A DNA stretch of 64,000 nucleotides from the NCBI RefSeq assembly GCF_000764185.1, contig NZ_JQEC01000042.1:1-64000 (forward strand). Direction: 5' to 3'. Position numbers and translations under genes: made by a program. Below the pieces are notes generated by a model that was given only the letters and a program-made list of their open reading frames with translations, searched no databases and was not told the DNA's origin. Shown here piece by piece: positions 8,852 through 19,432 of this stretch (the first letter of the stretch is position 1; every line of letters begins with the position of its first letter). Source of the stretch: Colwellia psychrerythraea. GTDB taxonomy: Bacteria > Pseudomonadota > Gammaproteobacteria > Enterobacterales > Alteromonadaceae.

Positions 8852-9134
8852 GGGAACCTCTATCTCTTTTGAGAATTTGGGCGCATCGCCACTTAGCCAT
8901 TCATTAGTGCCTATCGTTATAATAGACCAAATGCTAAGCACCATACGTAGTTTAAAATTAATGGTGGCGAATAATAAAGTATAGTTTGAGTAACTTCAAC
9001 ATAAAAAGTCATAATATGGCTAAAAAGCAACTTATTTCGATTATTTACTGACAAAGTAAGAATGTTACTTGGCAGGTTAGATAACACGGGGCAAAATAGC
9101 AGCAATTATTGCTAACCAAACTTACTGATTAACA

Positions 9135-11345
9135 TTGTCTGAACATTATATTCAAGTTGCAATCCCTGTCCCTATGCGACAGCTATTTACTTATCGTGTA
9201 CCTACCTCATTATGCTCACCAGCAATAAAAGTAGGCGAACGCGTAGTCGTTCCTTTCGGCCCGAGAAAAGTTATCGGGCTCGTCATTGATGAACAAGCCG
9301 AATGTAATTTCGAACCAAATAAAATTAAAAATATTACCGGTCGCCTGAACGATAATTTTAATTTAAGTAAGCAACTAGTTAGCTTTTTACAGTTATGTGC
9401 CCATTATTATCATCACCCAGTTGGTGATGTTTTTCAGCAAGCTCTGCCGGTACTGTTACGAAAAATAGAAAATATCACCTTAAGTCCACCTATGGTTTGG
9501 CAGACGAAAACAGCTAATAAAGAACAAGAAACATCACTCAAAAAACTTGAAAAGAAGGCTGCAAAACAATTTTCCTTATATCAACTCATTAACAGTCACC
9601 ATGGTATTAGCTGGGTAGAACTTCGTACCTTGGGCTACAGTAAAGCGCAGTTAAACGCACTGCAAAGCAAAGATTTAATCATTGAACAAGAACAGGTAGT
9701 TAGCCAATTTAGTTGGCAAGAAGATACGCTTAACCAAGCAGATAAATTACTACTTTCAAGTGAACAAGCTATCATTGTTAGTGCAATTAATAGTTCCTTA
9801 TCAAGCTTTTCTTGCCATTTAGTTGATGGTGTTACTGGTAGTGGTAAAACTGAAGTGTATTTGCAAGCCATGGAAGGTGTACTTGCCAAAAACCAGCAAG
9901 TATTAGTAATAGTGCCTGAGATAGGTTTAACTCCACAAACACTAAATCGCTTTGAACAACGCTTTAATGTGCCAATTGCCCTACACCATTCAGGACTAAA
10001 CGATAAAGAACGCTTAGCGACTTGGTTAAGCGCCCAACAAGGCAGTGCTGCCATTGTTATTGGTACACGCTCAGCAATATTTACCCCTTTGCATCAATTG
10101 GGTTTAATCATTATCGATGAAGAGCATGACTCGTCACTAAAACAACAAGATAGTTTTCGCTATCATGGTCGTGATATGGCCATTTTACGGGCTCGACAAT
10201 TAAATATCCCTATTGTTTTAGGTACCGCTACGCCAAGCTTTGAGACTTTGCAAAATGCTTTGTCAGGGAAGTATAGTTACCATCAACTTCTTAACCGAGC
10301 GGGTAAAAGTAATAAGGCTAAAATAGCCCTTATTGATATGAATCATCAGCAAGTTGAATTTGGGCTATCTGGCACACTTAAAGATGAAATGAAAAAAACC
10401 TTAGCGCGCGGTGAGCAAGTTTTATTGTTTTTAAACCGCCGAGGTTATGCGCCTGCCATCAACTGTCAAGAATGTCATTGGTTAGCTGAATGTCAGCGAT
10501 GTGATAAACCTTATACTTTACACCAAAAACAGCAGTTACTGATTTGCCACCACTGCGGTAGTCAAAAACGTGTACCACCTCAGTGCCCTAGTTGTGGCAG
10601 TGTTCGAATAGCGCCGCTAGGACAAGGTACCGAGCAATTAGAGTCTCGTTTAGAAGAACTATTCCCCGACAGCTCCATTGTACGTATTGATCGTGATAGT
10701 ACCCGAAAAAAAGGTGAACTAGCTAAGTTGCTGCAAGAAGTCAGTGATAAAAAACATCAACTGCTTGTTGGTACTCAAATGCTCGCCAAAGGCCATCATT
10801 TCCCTGATGTGACTTTAGTTGCGGTACTTGATGTTGATGGTGCATTATTTAGCTTTGATTTTCGCGCTAGTGAGCAGATGGCACAATTATTAATACAAGT
10901 AGCTGGTCGTGCTGGACGTGCCAGTAAACCTGGCAAGGTTCTCGTTCAAAGTAATTATGTTGATCATCCTTTATTACAAGATCTGGTTCACAACGGTTAC
11001 CATCATTTTGCCCATCAAGCACTGACAGAACGAAAACAAGCATTATTACCTCCTTTTACTTTTCAAGCCTTACTGCGTGCTGATTCTAATTATCCTTCCT
11101 ACCCAGAAAAATTTTTGCGTGCTCTTACACTACGGCGTATAGAGGGTTGTGAGTTTGCCGGACCGGTCCCTGCGGCAATGGAGAAAAAGGCCGGTAAATT
11201 TAGGTTTCATTTGATCATTCAAGCTAAGTCTCGAAAAGATTTACATCGTGCAATTCTACAGCTTCTCATCCAGATACCTAACAATGAGTGGCAGGGTAAA
11301 GTACGCTGGAGCTTAGATGTAGACCCGATTGATCTTAACTGGTAA
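9135..11345 (+). CDS. priA: Primosomal replication restart helicase PriA
   Basis: A 736-residue superfamily 2 DNA helicase that recognises stalled forks and D-loops and reloads DnaB. The N-terminal 3'-end-binding domain starts 'IQVAIPVPMRQLFTYRVP'. The helicase core has Walker A 'VTGSGKTEVYL' near residue 230 and the Walker B 'DEEHD' near 330. A zinc-binding insert has eight cysteines (from 'CQECHW' through 'CHHCGS' to 'CPSCGS', about residues 445-490). Helicase motifs V and VI follow ('VGTQMLAKGHHFPDV', 'QVAGRAGRA'). The start is a TTG at 9135, supported because family homology begins at once and the next ATG would cut the N-terminal domain. No strong Shine-Dalgarno is seen. Confidence 0.97.
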   Translation: MSEHYIQVAIPVPMRQLFTYRVPTSLCSPAIKVGERVVVPFGPRKVIGLVIDEQAECNFEPNKIKNITGRLNDNFNLSKQLVSFLQLCAHYYHHPVGDVFQQALPVLLRKIENITLSPPMVWQTKTANKEQETSLKKLEKKAAKQFSLYQLINSHHGISWVELRTLGYSKAQLNALQSKDLIIEQEQVVSQFSWQEDTLNQADKLLLSSEQAIIVSAINSSLSSFSCHLVDGVTGSGKTEVYLQAMEGVLAKNQQVLVIVPEIGLTPQTLNRFEQRFNVPIALHHSGLNDKERLATWLSAQQGSAAIVIGTRSAIFTPLHQLGLIIIDEEHDSSLKQQDSFRYHGRDMAILRARQLNIPIVLGTATPSFETLQNALSGKYSYHQLLNRAGKSNKAKIALIDMNHQQVEFGLSGTLKDEMKKTLARGEQVLLFLNRRGYAPAINCQECHWLAECQRCDKPYTLHQKQQLLICHHCGSQKRVPPQCPSCGSVRIAPLGQGTEQLESRLEELFPDSSIVRIDRDSTRKKGELAKLLQEVSDKKHQLLVGTQMLAKGHHFPDVTLVAVLDVDGALFSFDFRASEQMAQLLIQVAGRAGRASKPGKVLVQSNYVDHPLLQDLVHNGYHHFAHQALTERKQALLPPFTFQALLRADSNYPSYPEKFLRALTLRRIEGCEFAGPVPAAMEKKAGKFRFHLIIQAKSRKDLHRAILQLLIQIPNNEWQGKVRWSLDVDPIDLNW

Positions 11346-11430
11346 CAAAAAACTCGAAGCTAACGGTGTTTTTTACTGTTAGCTCAGTTACACTAGCTAA
11401 AATTTCCCCCTAGTGACCGCTCCTCTTTTC

Positions 11431-12006
11431 ATGGCTAATCAAGATTACGTTTCTCGCGCTCCTGTAAAAAAGAAAAAAAATACTCGCAACGGTAAAAAAC
11501 CGACAAAAAACACTAATACAATGCCGCTAAAAGCTAAGCTAATCAGTGTACTTTTGGTGTTCTTAATTGCAGGATTTTCTTATGGCTTATGGTCATTAAA
11601 AACAGATCCTGACACTAAAACCCCCTTAGTTGTGCCCGTAGAAACCGCTAAAGATAAAAAGGCGGCCAACAAAGCTAACGAATTACCTAAGCCCCCTAAA
11701 GAGAAGTGGACTTATGTTAAAGACTTGGCAAGCAAAGAAATTGAAGTAGGAAAATATGAGGTAAAAGAAAAAGGCCCTTATAAAATGCAATGTGGTTCAT
11801 TTAGAACACAAAAACAAGCCGAAACACTAAAAGCCAGAATAGCTTTTGCCGGGCTTGAAGCACAAGTGAAAAGTGTTGCCGGAAAAAATGGTACTTGGAC
11901 TAAAGTATTTTTAGGCCCGTACCCACGTAAACGCCTTGCTGAAAAAGACAAACATATGCTTAAAAGAAACAACATTAATGGTTGTCAAATTTGGTTATGG
12001 CAATAA
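11431..12006 (+). CDS. ftsN: Cell division protein FtsN (SPOR domain)
   Basis: A single-pass inner-membrane divisome protein that activates septal peptidoglycan synthesis and binds denuded glycan through its SPOR domain. The chosen ATG at 11431 gives MANQDYVSRAP, which matches the conserved FtsN N-terminus that contacts FtsA. An in-frame GTG at 11413 is possible. A basic cytoplasmic tail is followed by a transmembrane segment ('KLISVLLVFLIAGFSYGLW') and a C-terminal SPOR domain (about residues 115-191, 'PYKMQCGSFRTQKQAETLKA'). At about 191 residues it is shorter than E. coli FtsN because the periplasmic linker is short. Position between priA and hslV matches E. coli. Confidence 0.93.
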   Translation: MANQDYVSRAPVKKKKNTRNGKKPTKNTNTMPLKAKLISVLLVFLIAGFSYGLWSLKTDPDTKTPLVVPVETAKDKKAANKANELPKPPKEKWTYVKDLASKEIEVGKYEVKEKGPYKMQCGSFRTQKQAETLKARIAFAGLEAQVKSVAGKNGTWTKVFLGPYPRKRLAEKDKHMLKRNNINGCQIWLWQ

Positions 12007-12089
12007 TTAATGTTTCAGCTTTCCTTGAAAAAATCATAAAGACCCCCAATTACATTAGCATCAAAGAATTGAGTTAAAATGAGGTTAAT

Positions 12090-12608
12090 GTGACTACTAT
12101 TGTTTCAGTAAGACGTAATGGCAAAGTGGCCATTGGTGGTGATGGTCAAGTATCTCTTGGCAATACCGTCATGAAAGGCAATGCCCGTAAAGTTCGCCGT
12201 TTGTATAATGGTAAGGTTTTAGCTGGTTTCGCCGGCGGTACGGCCGATGCATTTACTTTGTTTGAGCGTTTTGAAAGCAAATTAGAGCAACACCAAGGAC
12301 ATTTAACTAAAGCCGCGGTAGAGCTTGCTAAAGACTGGCGTAGTGACAGAGCGTTGCGAAAGCTCGAAGCATTACTCGCTGTTGCCGATGAAACCGCATC
12401 ATTAATCATTACTGGCAATGGCGACGTTGTTCAGCCTGAACATGATCTAATTGCTATTGGTAGTGGTGGTAACTTTGCCCAATCTGCCGCCATAGCCCTA
12501 CTAGAAAACACTGAATTAAGTGCCAAAGAGATAGTCGAAAAATCATTAACTATTGCTGGCAATATTTGTGTATTTACCAACCACGAACAGACAATAGACG
12601 AACTCTAA
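12090..12608 (+). CDS. hslV: ATP-dependent protease peptidase subunit HslV
   Basis: Proteasome-like threonine peptidase of the HslVU (ClpQY) complex that degrades misfolded and regulatory proteins. The protein is 172 residues. The GTG start at 12090 gives M-TTIVSVRR; removal of Met exposes the catalytic Thr, as in all HslV. Family motifs '[18 protein letters not shown]' and '[15 protein letters not shown]' are present. It lies 83 bp after ftsN and 84 bp before hslU, forming the usual hslVU operon. I did not find a convincing sigma-32 promoter in the short upstream gap. Confidence 0.98.
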   Translation: MTTIVSVRRNGKVAIGGDGQVSLGNTVMKGNARKVRRLYNGKVLAGFAGGTADAFTLFERFESKLEQHQGHLTKAAVELAKDWRSDRALRKLEALLAVADETASLIITGNGDVVQPEHDLIAIGSGGNFAQSAAIALLENTELSAKEIVEKSLTIAGNICVFTNHEQTIDEL

Positions 12609-12692
12609 CCTAGCGCTTTCACTAGGAAAACAGATTAATATGCTGCCTGAGTATGAGTACAACACTCCTCAAGCAACAACGAGGAATAAAGA

Positions 12693-14024
12693 ATGTCAAA
12701 CATGACCCCGCGCGAAATTGTCCATGAATTAGATAGCCATATTGTTGGTCAAAGTGATGCCAAACGAGCTGTTGCCATCGCACTAAGAAACCGTTGGCGC
12801 AGAATGCAGCTTAATAAAGACTTACGTAACGAAGTGACCCCTAAAAATATACTTATGATAGGGCCAACTGGTGTTGGTAAAACTGAAATAGCACGTCGTT
12901 TAGCAAAGCTTGCTCAAGCTCCATTTATTAAAGTAGAAGCAACTAAATTTACCGAAGTAGGATATGTTGGTAAAGAAGTTGAAACGATTATTCGTGACCT
13001 TGCCGATATGGCGATAAAAATGGTTAAAGAACATGAAATGGATCGTGTTAAACATCTTGCTGAAGAAGCCGCTGAAGAGCGTATTTTAGATGTACTTTTA
13101 CCACCTGCACGTGACAACTTTGGTAATGATGAAGAAAGTGAAAATACCAATACTCGTCAAATTTTCCGTAAAAAATTACGTGAAGGAAAATTAGATGATA
13201 AAGAAGTTGAGCTTGATTTAGCCGCGCCTCAAGTCGGCGTTGAGATCATGGCACCTCCAGGCATGGAAGACATGACGTCGCAATTACAAAACATGTTCCA
13301 AAACATGTCTAGTGATAAAACCAGTAAACGTAAACTTAAAATCAAAGACGCTTTGAAAGCTTTACAAGAAGAAGAAGCCGCTAAAATTGTCAATCAAGAT
13401 GATATCAAGCAAAAAGCAATTGATGCAGTAGAGCAAAACGGTATTGTCTTCATCGATGAAATTGACAAAATCTGCAAGCGTGCTGAAAGCTCAGGTGGCG
13501 GTGATGTTTCTCGTGAAGGTGTACAGCGTGATTTATTACCTTTAGTTGAAGGTTCAACGGTAAGCACTAAACATGGCATGATTAAAACTGATCATATTTT
13601 ATTTATTGCTTCAGGCGCATTTCAAATGTCTAAGCCATCAGACCTTATTCCTGAATTACAAGGTCGTTTGCCAATTCGTGTAGAATTACAAGCGCTAACG
13701 GCTGATGATTTTGTCCGAATATTAACAGAACCTTTTGCTTCTCTGACTGAGCAATACATTGCCTTGCTCGCAACAGAAGGTGTATCTGTAACCTTTACCG
13801 ATGATGGCATTAAAGCTATTGCTGATTCAGCTTGGCAAGTTAATGAAACCACTGAAAATATTGGTGCGCGTCGCTTACATACTATGATGGAACGTTTGGT
13901 TGAAGACTTATCCTTTAATGCAGACCAACGTAGTGGTGAGACAATCACTATCGATCAAGCTTATGTAACTAAAATATTAAGTGACGTTGTTAAAGATGAA
14001 GATTTAAGTCGTTTTATTCTTTAG
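12693..14024 (+). CDS. hslU: ATP-dependent protease ATPase subunit HslU
   Basis: AAA+ unfoldase that feeds substrates to HslV. The 443 residues match the family length. The N-terminal '[22 protein letters not shown]' is followed by Walker A '[13 protein letters not shown]' (about residues 55-67), the pore-loop GYVG ('[11 protein letters not shown]'), a long I-domain insertion, Walker B '[10 protein letters not shown]' near residue 250, and sensor 2 '[13 protein letters not shown]'. The C-terminus 'EDLSRFIL' is the conserved tail that inserts into HslV. A GAGGA Shine-Dalgarno lies about 10 nt before the ATG. Confidence 0.98.
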   Translation: MSNMTPREIVHELDSHIVGQSDAKRAVAIALRNRWRRMQLNKDLRNEVTPKNILMIGPTGVGKTEIARRLAKLAQAPFIKVEATKFTEVGYVGKEVETIIRDLADMAIKMVKEHEMDRVKHLAEEAAEERILDVLLPPARDNFGNDEESENTNTRQIFRKKLREGKLDDKEVELDLAAPQVGVEIMAPPGMEDMTSQLQNMFQNMSSDKTSKRKLKIKDALKALQEEEAAKIVNQDDIKQKAIDAVEQNGIVFIDEIDKICKRAESSGGGDVSREGVQRDLLPLVEGSTVSTKHGMIKTDHILFIASGAFQMSKPSDLIPELQGRLPIRVELQALTADDFVRILTEPFASLTEQYIALLATEGVSVTFTDDGIKAIADSAWQVNETTENIGARRLHTMMERLVEDLSFNADQRSGETITIDQAYVTKILSDVVKDEDLSRFIL

Positions 14025-14084
14025 TTTTAAGAGATAGATTGGGCTGGCTGAATTAAATTGATAAAAGGTAAGTGGCATACCACA

Positions 14085-14462
14085 ATGAAAATTATTAGCT
14101 TTATAATAGACAATAAGCAAAACAATCTGACTATTGAGTTTTCTGATAGTAAAAATATGGAGAGCGCACAACTAAGCTTTGAATATTTACGCATTAGCTC
14201 ACCAGTAAACTCAGCTAAAAATCTAAAGTCTGGCCAGGCTCAAGTAACGAGTCATAAAAAAGAGGTTGTTCTAGTTAACATTGAAAGTGTTGCCAAACAT
14301 GGTTATCGCTTAATTTTTAATGATGGTCACAATGCTATCTATGCTGAAGCATATATCCATACATTAGTACATGAACATGAAGTACGTTGGCAACATTATT
14401 TAACTGAATTAAAGGTCAGTGGTCACTCCCGTGAAGCGATGATTAATATTAAACAGTTGTAA
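14085..14462 (+). CDS. DUF971-like protein
   Basis: About 125 residues resembling the DUF971 (gamma-butyrobetaine hydroxylase N-terminal-like) fold: 'LTIEFSDSKNMESAQLSFEYLRISSP' near the start and 'GYRLIFNDGHNAIYAEAYIH' near the end match the usual D-x-L-R-x-x-S-P and GI/Y-F-x-DGH-x-IYS pattern. DUF971 genes commonly follow hslVU in Gammaproteobacteria, and this one lies 60 bp after hslU. The ATG at 14085 is preferred; a TTG at 14058 would add nine residues without a clear ribosome binding site. The function is unknown. It has been linked to iron or iron-sulphur metabolism only by analogy. Confidence 0.85.
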   Translation: MKIISFIIDNKQNNLTIEFSDSKNMESAQLSFEYLRISSPVNSAKNLKSGQAQVTSHKKEVVLVNIESVAKHGYRLIFNDGHNAIYAEAYIHTLVHEHEVRWQHYLTELKVSGHSREAMINIKQL

Positions 14463-14490
14463 TAAAGAGCCCACACTTAAATTATTAAAA

Positions 14491-14525
14491 AGCCTTAACT
14501 TATAAAAGTTAAGGCTTTTTTTATA
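14491..14525 (+). terminator. Rho-independent terminator of the hslVU-DUF971 operon
   Basis: AGCCTTAACT (14491-14500) pairs with AGTTAAGGCT (14507-14516) around a 6-nt loop, followed by a long T tract. The preceding A tract could also let it work for the convergent chemoreceptor gene. Confidence 0.92.
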
Positions 14526-14567
14526 TAAAATAGTACTGATGTGATTAAGGCACAACTTTAGGCAACG

Positions 14568-16427
14568 TTAAACTGTAAAGCGGCTAACTTCTGTGGTTAG
14601 TACTTGTGCTTGTTGTGATAGCTCCTCACTCATTTGCTCATTTTGCTTGGCTGATTCGCCCGACTGCACGGTAACATCTCTAATCATCACCACGTGTTCG
14701 TTAACTTCGGAAGCAACAGTACTTTGCTCTTGAATAGCCGTTGCAATAGCACTATTCATATCCATTATTAAAGCAACATCTTGGGTTATTTCGTCAAGCA
14801 TGGCGCCAGCTGAACTTGCTTGTTCAGCGCTCTCTTCCCCTTGAGTACGACATTGCGCCATTAAAATCACAATCTCTTGAGTACGTTTTTGCAATAGACC
14901 AATGATAGTCTCTATTTCTTGCGTTGAGTCCTGTGTTCGGCTAGCCAATGTTCTCACTTCATCTGCTACCACGGCAAAACCTCGACCTTGCTCTCCAGCC
15001 CTAGCTGCTTCAATAGCCGCATTTAAAGCAAGTAAATTTGTTTGTTCGGCAATGCCACGGATAACATCTAAAACTGAGGCAATGGTAATACTTTCTTTTT
15101 CCAACTCTTTAACCACGTTTTCTGAGTCTAATAATTTCTCTGATAATTGCCCTATTTGATTAATAGTCTGTTCAACTCCAGCTTTACCCTTACCGGCATT
15201 ACTATTAGTTAACTCGGCCTTATGTGCAGCTTCACGGGTATTAGTAGCAATTTCATCTACTGTAGCGACCATTTCGGTTACTGCCGTCGCAACAAGATCT
15301 GTTTGTTGCATTTGGGTATCCACACCTTCATTAGCATTGTAAATATTTTCAGCTAAACTACCTGTAGCTGTATTAAGGGTGTTTACTGAGTGGTTCACTT
15401 CAACAATAAGTGATCGAAAGTTGGTTAACATATGGTTAAAAACTTCCGCCATATCGGATAATTCATCACCGCCACTTACTTCAACACCAGTGGTTAAATC
15501 ATTACTTTGAGCAATTTTGTTCATCGTTCGCTGTAAGTTATTGATTCGATCTAAAATGCTCTTACCAATTAACCAAGCACTTACTAAAGCCACGGCTAGA
15601 ACAACAGTAAACAGGCTGTAAGCTAACGTATTGACAAAATCGACATCTTCTTTTACTGCTATCTCGCTGTTAGTAACCAGTTTAGTTAGTTCGTTGTCAA
15701 CTTGATGAACTACATTACGCATCTCTTTCATCACGCCAGTTTTCTCGTTATAACCTAGTTCTTTTTGCGCAGTCACTAGGTTTAAAAAAGCACTTTGATA
15801 GCCTTTAATTAACTTGCTCACTTCCTGCTTTTTAGCGGGTGAAAAATCACTGTCTTGCACACTCGAAAGTAATTTATTGGTATTACCTTGCAGTTTACCG
15901 ACATACTTATCATCAAGTCGTAACATAAAATCCTTTTCATTACGCCTAAGTTGTAACATCTCGCTGCGCAAACGATAATTATTATTACCAATCAACGTTT
16001 CAACATTATGAACCGCTGAGCGAAGCTCACCATATAAACCAGCTTTAGCGTCCAAGCCAATTTTCTTTTGCAAGAGAACAACTTTATTAAACTGGTTCTG
16101 ATACTCAGCTAGGATACTTCCAGTACTGGTTAACTCAGGCATAGACAAGCCGACTTGAGAAAAGTCTTTTGTCAGCGTAATAATTTGCTGTTGTGCCTTT
16201 GCCATTTGACTGTTAAATTTATTTTGGTATTTAAGTGTCTTACGTGAAATAAAGTCCTTTTCATCACGCCTAAGCTCTAATACAGAAGCTTTAATATTAC
16301 CTATATTCTTAGCAATATTAATATCATGTTGTAAGGACGAGCTTGCGGAATTCAGTAACATCAGCATCAAGCTCATTGCTAGTATTAATATGGTGGTGTT
16401 AGCGATTAGTTTATGTTTGATGAGCAT
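14568..16427 (-). CDS. Methyl-accepting chemotaxis protein with HBM-type sensor domain
   Basis: A 619-residue chemoreceptor. A transmembrane segment lies near residues 8-28 ('[18 protein letters not shown]'). The periplasmic part contains two related helices with the signature '[13 protein letters not shown]' and '[18 protein letters not shown]', typical of the helical bimodular (HBM) sensor; known HBM receptors bind TCA intermediates and short organic acids. A second membrane segment near residue 275 leads into a HAMP domain. The cytoplasmic signalling tip '[20 protein letters not shown]' is intact. There is no C-terminal CheR-binding pentapeptide. No che genes are adjacent. The ligand is not predictable. 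Confidence 0.95.
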   Translation of the reverse strand: MLIKHKLIANTTILILAMSLMLMLLNSASSSLQHDINIAKNIGNIKASVLELRRDEKDFISRKTLKYQNKFNSQMAKAQQQIITLTKDFSQVGLSMPELTSTGSILAEYQNQFNKVVLLQKKIGLDAKAGLYGELRSAVHNVETLIGNNNYRLRSEMLQLRRNEKDFMLRLDDKYVGKLQGNTNKLLSSVQDSDFSPAKKQEVSKLIKGYQSAFLNLVTAQKELGYNEKTGVMKEMRNVVHQVDNELTKLVTNSEIAVKEDVDFVNTLAYSLFTVVLAVALVSAWLIGKSILDRINNLQRTMNKIAQSNDLTTGVEVSGGDELSDMAEVFNHMLTNFRSLIVEVNHSVNTLNTATGSLAENIYNANEGVDTQMQQTDLVATAVTEMVATVDEIATNTREAAHKAELTNSNAGKGKAGVEQTINQIGQLSEKLLDSENVVKELEKESITIASVLDVIRGIAEQTNLLALNAAIEAARAGEQGRGFAVVADEVRTLASRTQDSTQEIETIIGLLQKRTQEIVILMAQCRTQGEESAEQASSAGAMLDEITQDVALIMDMNSAIATAIQEQSTVASEVNEHVVMIRDVTVQSGESAKQNEQMSEELSQQAQVLTTEVSRFTV

Positions 16428-16560
16428 AGAGTTAAACCTTCAAAGTGTGCCTAGATAAATAAAGAATGATAAAACGAAAATATTGCTTATCCATAGCCCA
16501 TTTTCACCTTTTCTACTGATGTTATTATATTCAAAAATAACAATGTAGTTACAATAGTAG

Positions 16561-16588
16561 AAAAAGGAGGCATCACTTGGGATCCTCC
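16561..16588 (-). terminator. Rho-independent terminator downstream of the GGDEF/EAL gene
   Basis: Read on the minus strand, GGAGG-ATC (16588-16581) pairs with GAT-G-CCTCC (16574-16566) with one bulged base, followed by TTTTT (16565-16561). It lies about 135 bp past the stop of the 16724-18727 gene. The rest of 16428-16723 shows nothing else recognisable. Confidence 0.65.
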
Positions 16589-16723
16589 TCTTTCTTAGTA
16601 TAGACATGTATCGGTAAGTATCAGATTTTTTTTAATTTATTTTCACTAAAAATTAAAAATTTATCATTTGTGGGTAATTATCCGAATAGGGGCATTCAGA
16701 GGGTGATAAAACAGTTTACACGG

Positions 16724-18727
16724 TTATTTTCTTTTAAGGTAACGAACGAGTTCTTCTTCAGGTAAAGGCTTATTAATAAGGTAACCTTGAACAGCATCAC
16801 ATCCTAAGTGCCGCAATACATTAAGCTGCTCTACGGTTTCAACCCCCTCAGCTAAAACTCTTTTACCCAACCCGTGTGAAAGATCTATCATAGACTTCAC
16901 AATGGTAAGATCAGAATCATTACTGGCAACTTCTTTAATGAAACTACGGTCAATTTTTATTTTATCTATGGGCAATTCACGTAAATAGGCTAACGATGAA
17001 TAACCTGTACCAAAATCGTCAATCGAAACTTTAATTCCCATACTCTGTAATTTAACAATGCTATCCATTGCTCTGGTAATATCGGTCATTACTACATTTT
17101 CAGTAATTTCTAATTCTATATAGCTAGAGGGTAGAGAGTATTCTTTTAACAAGGACTGAATGTTAGTTACTAGCTGTTCATCTTGAAATTCAACAGCGGT
17201 AATGTTTATGGCAATAGCGATACGGCGTTGATATAACTCAAACCAACGTGCACTAGTTTGACAGGCCTTAATTAAAATATAATTATCAAATTCCTTATGC
17301 ATGCCCAAGGTTTCCATTTCGGCAAGAAACTCACTAGGAGGAAGTAATCCTTTCTCTGGGTGTTGCCAACGAACTAATGCTTCGACCCCCTCCAACTTAT
17401 TGGTTAATAGATTCAATTGTGGCTGATAATATAAAATAAATTCATCATTTTCTAATCCTGCTCTTAACTGCTTCTCCAACAACACCAAACGCCGTCCCTG
17501 CGCCTGCATGCCTTCTTCAAAGGCAACAGTGGCAATATTGTTGGTTTCTGCATGATGTAAGGCTAGGTTTGCTTTTTGCAACAGATCTTCGGATTTATCC
17601 GCATCATCCGGATAAAAGCAGTAACCTATACTTCCTTGGATGGTAACCTCTTGTTTCTCATAACGAAAACTACGCTCAATAAGTTCGTGAATATGGCTTA
17701 CCGCTCTATCAACATGAGATAGCTGCTCAAACTCGATCACAAACATAAAGGAATCACCGCTTAATCGGCCTACAGCTTGTGGCATGAAAACACTGTGGTT
17801 AAGTCGTCTAGCTATTTCCCCAAGAATGTAATCCCCGACCTTCAAACCGTAAGTATCATTGACGAATTTAAATTGCTTAATATCTATTAAAAACACAGCT
17901 AACTTCAGCTGATTTGTATTACTGATATTTATTTCGCTTAGCTCATGCAGTTTATCCGACAATTGTGCCATCACTTGTCCACGATTAAGTGCGCCGGTTA
18001 ATGAATCATGTTTACCTAGGTATTGAGCACGATTAATTGCATTTAACGCTGCAAACCTTTCTGCCCCTTGCATCCAAATGAGTAAGGTAAAGCCTAGGAT
18101 ATTATGCGCTGCAACATCAAAATATATTAGAAATAATTCTAACTGGCGAAACCAAGGTTCTGTTAAAGCCACAATTGATATAAAAGAGTGGATAAGATAA
18201 CGCAGGCCAAAAACAGCAGAGAAATACATTAAAACTTGGCTAGAGAAATAACTTTTTTTATCAAATAAAAGGTAAGTCGCTAATGCGAATAAGCTGCAAC
18301 CAAAAATAAAACTAGGTAAGCTAACCGTCAAATAAAAGTGGTTGAAAGCTTGGTCCGGATCAAAAGCGAAAAGAACTGTCGTGGCTAAACTAATCCCTAT
18401 AATTCCCCCGACACCAGCCCATGATATTTTTTTGGGAATTTCTTTATTCTTTTTGGCATTATAAACCCCAAGTATTAGAAAAAACAAAAAGTAATACTGA
18501 CATACCTGTTGAATAAACTCAGCTATCAATAGCCAATTACCAGTTATGCTAGGGGAAACCGCTTTAATGAAGTAACTAACAGTTAAGGCCGTAATACAGA
18601 CTAACCAGTATTTGACATATTTACGAAAAAACGTTTGATAATAAGCAACAAAGACAAATAGTAACACCGAAAAAGCTACTGCTTGCGTTGCATATAAAAA
18701 TGTCTGAGGTTTAAAATATTCGATCAT
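16724..18727 (-). CDS. Membrane EAL c-di-GMP phosphodiesterase with degenerate GGDEF domain
   Basis: A 667-residue protein with seven or eight N-terminal transmembrane helices (residues 1-215), then GGDEF and EAL domains. The GGDEF domain begins 'HDSLTGALNR', but its active-site motif reads SGDSF ('GRLSGDSFMFV', about residue 320) instead of GGDEF, so cyclase activity is unlikely; the domain may bind GTP as an allosteric sensor. The EAL domain (about 405-660) is intact: 'GVEALVRWQHP', 'ITENVV', 'DDFGTGYSSLAYL', 'KIDRSFIKEV', 'AEGVET'. It should therefore hydrolyse c-di-GMP at the inner membrane. It stands alone, divergent from rraA. Confidence 0.92.
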   Translation of the reverse strand: MIEYFKPQTFLYATQAVAFSVLLFVFVAYYQTFFRKYVKYWLVCITALTVSYFIKAVSPSITGNWLLIAEFIQQVCQYYFLFFLILGVYNAKKNKEIPKKISWAGVGGIIGISLATTVLFAFDPDQAFNHFYLTVSLPSFIFGCSLFALATYLLFDKKSYFSSQVLMYFSAVFGLRYLIHSFISIVALTEPWFRQLELFLIYFDVAAHNILGFTLLIWMQGAERFAALNAINRAQYLGKHDSLTGALNRGQVMAQLSDKLHELSEINISNTNQLKLAVFLIDIKQFKFVNDTYGLKVGDYILGEIARRLNHSVFMPQAVGRLSGDSFMFVIEFEQLSHVDRAVSHIHELIERSFRYEKQEVTIQGSIGYCFYPDDADKSEDLLQKANLALHHAETNNIATVAFEEGMQAQGRRLVLLEKQLRAGLENDEFILYYQPQLNLLTNKLEGVEALVRWQHPEKGLLPPSEFLAEMETLGMHKEFDNYILIKACQTSARWFELYQRRIAIAINITAVEFQDEQLVTNIQSLLKEYSLPSSYIELEITENVVMTDITRAMDSIVKLQSMGIKVSIDDFGTGYSSLAYLRELPIDKIKIDRSFIKEVASNDSDLTIVKSMIDLSHGLGKRVLAEGVETVEQLNVLRHLGCDAVQGYLINKPLPEEELVRYLKRK

Positions 18728-18937
18728 AAAAATGCTTTATCATAACTATCTACAGCCAGTTTTGAGTGAGTTATTGTTAGGGGGTGGGGTAAATTCAAAC
18801 ACCAAACAACTGTGCTATTAAAAAGGCTTTTACTTTAAAATTCAAGTAATACCCACTAAATATATAATAGGTTTTATTTTATACATAACAAGATATACTG
18901 ACATTGATTATCCCCCCTCAAATAAAAGAGAGCTAGC

Positions 18938-19423
18938 ATGCAATACAATACCTCTGAATTATGTGACTTTTATGCCGATTTAATTGATGTTGTTGATCCT
19001 ATCTTTTGTAATTATGGTGGTTGTAGTTCTTTTGCTGGTAAGGTTGTCACGTTAAAGTGTTTTGAAAATTTAGGTCTGATCAGTGAATTAGTTAACCTTA
19101 ATGGTACGGGAAAAGTGCTTGTTATTGATGGCGGCGGCTCTACACGCCGCGCGCTTATTGATGTGAATATTGCCCAATCAGCTGCTGACAATGGCTGGGA
19201 AGGTATTGTTTGTTACGGCAGTGTCCGTGATGTAGATGCTTTAGAGGATATAGATATTGGTATTCAAGCATTAGTGGCAATCCCCGTTGGGGCAAGTATT
19301 CAGTGTACCGGTGAAACAGATATTGCCATTAACTTTGCCGGTGTAACCGTGTTACCAGATGATTATATTTATGCTGATAACACTGGCATAGTACTATCAC
19401 CTGAAGCATTAGATATTGAATAG
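18938..19423 (+). CDS. rraA: RNase E activity regulator RraA
   Basis: A 161-residue trimeric protein that binds RNase E and inhibits RNA turnover in E. coli. The sequence matches RraA along its length: '[17 protein letters not shown]', '[17 protein letters not shown]', '[15 protein letters not shown]', '[15 protein letters not shown]'. The ATG at 18938 follows AGAGAG with suitable spacing. It converges with the degenerate GGDEF/EAL gene, leaving only 9 bp between stop codons. In E. coli rraA follows menA; that link is absent here. Confidence 0.96.
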   Translation: MQYNTSELCDFYADLIDVVDPIFCNYGGCSSFAGKVVTLKCFENLGLISELVNLNGTGKVLVIDGGGSTRRALIDVNIAQSAADNGWEGIVCYGSVRDVDALEDIDIGIQALVAIPVGASIQCTGETDIAINFAGVTVLPDDYIYADNTGIVLSPEALDIE

Positions 19424-19432
19424 ACTTAAGTG

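Noticed and set aside
11358..11384. 10-bp hairpin between priA and ftsN
   Set aside because: The stem is good, but the T run lies in the loop and none follows the stem, so it is not a convincing terminator.
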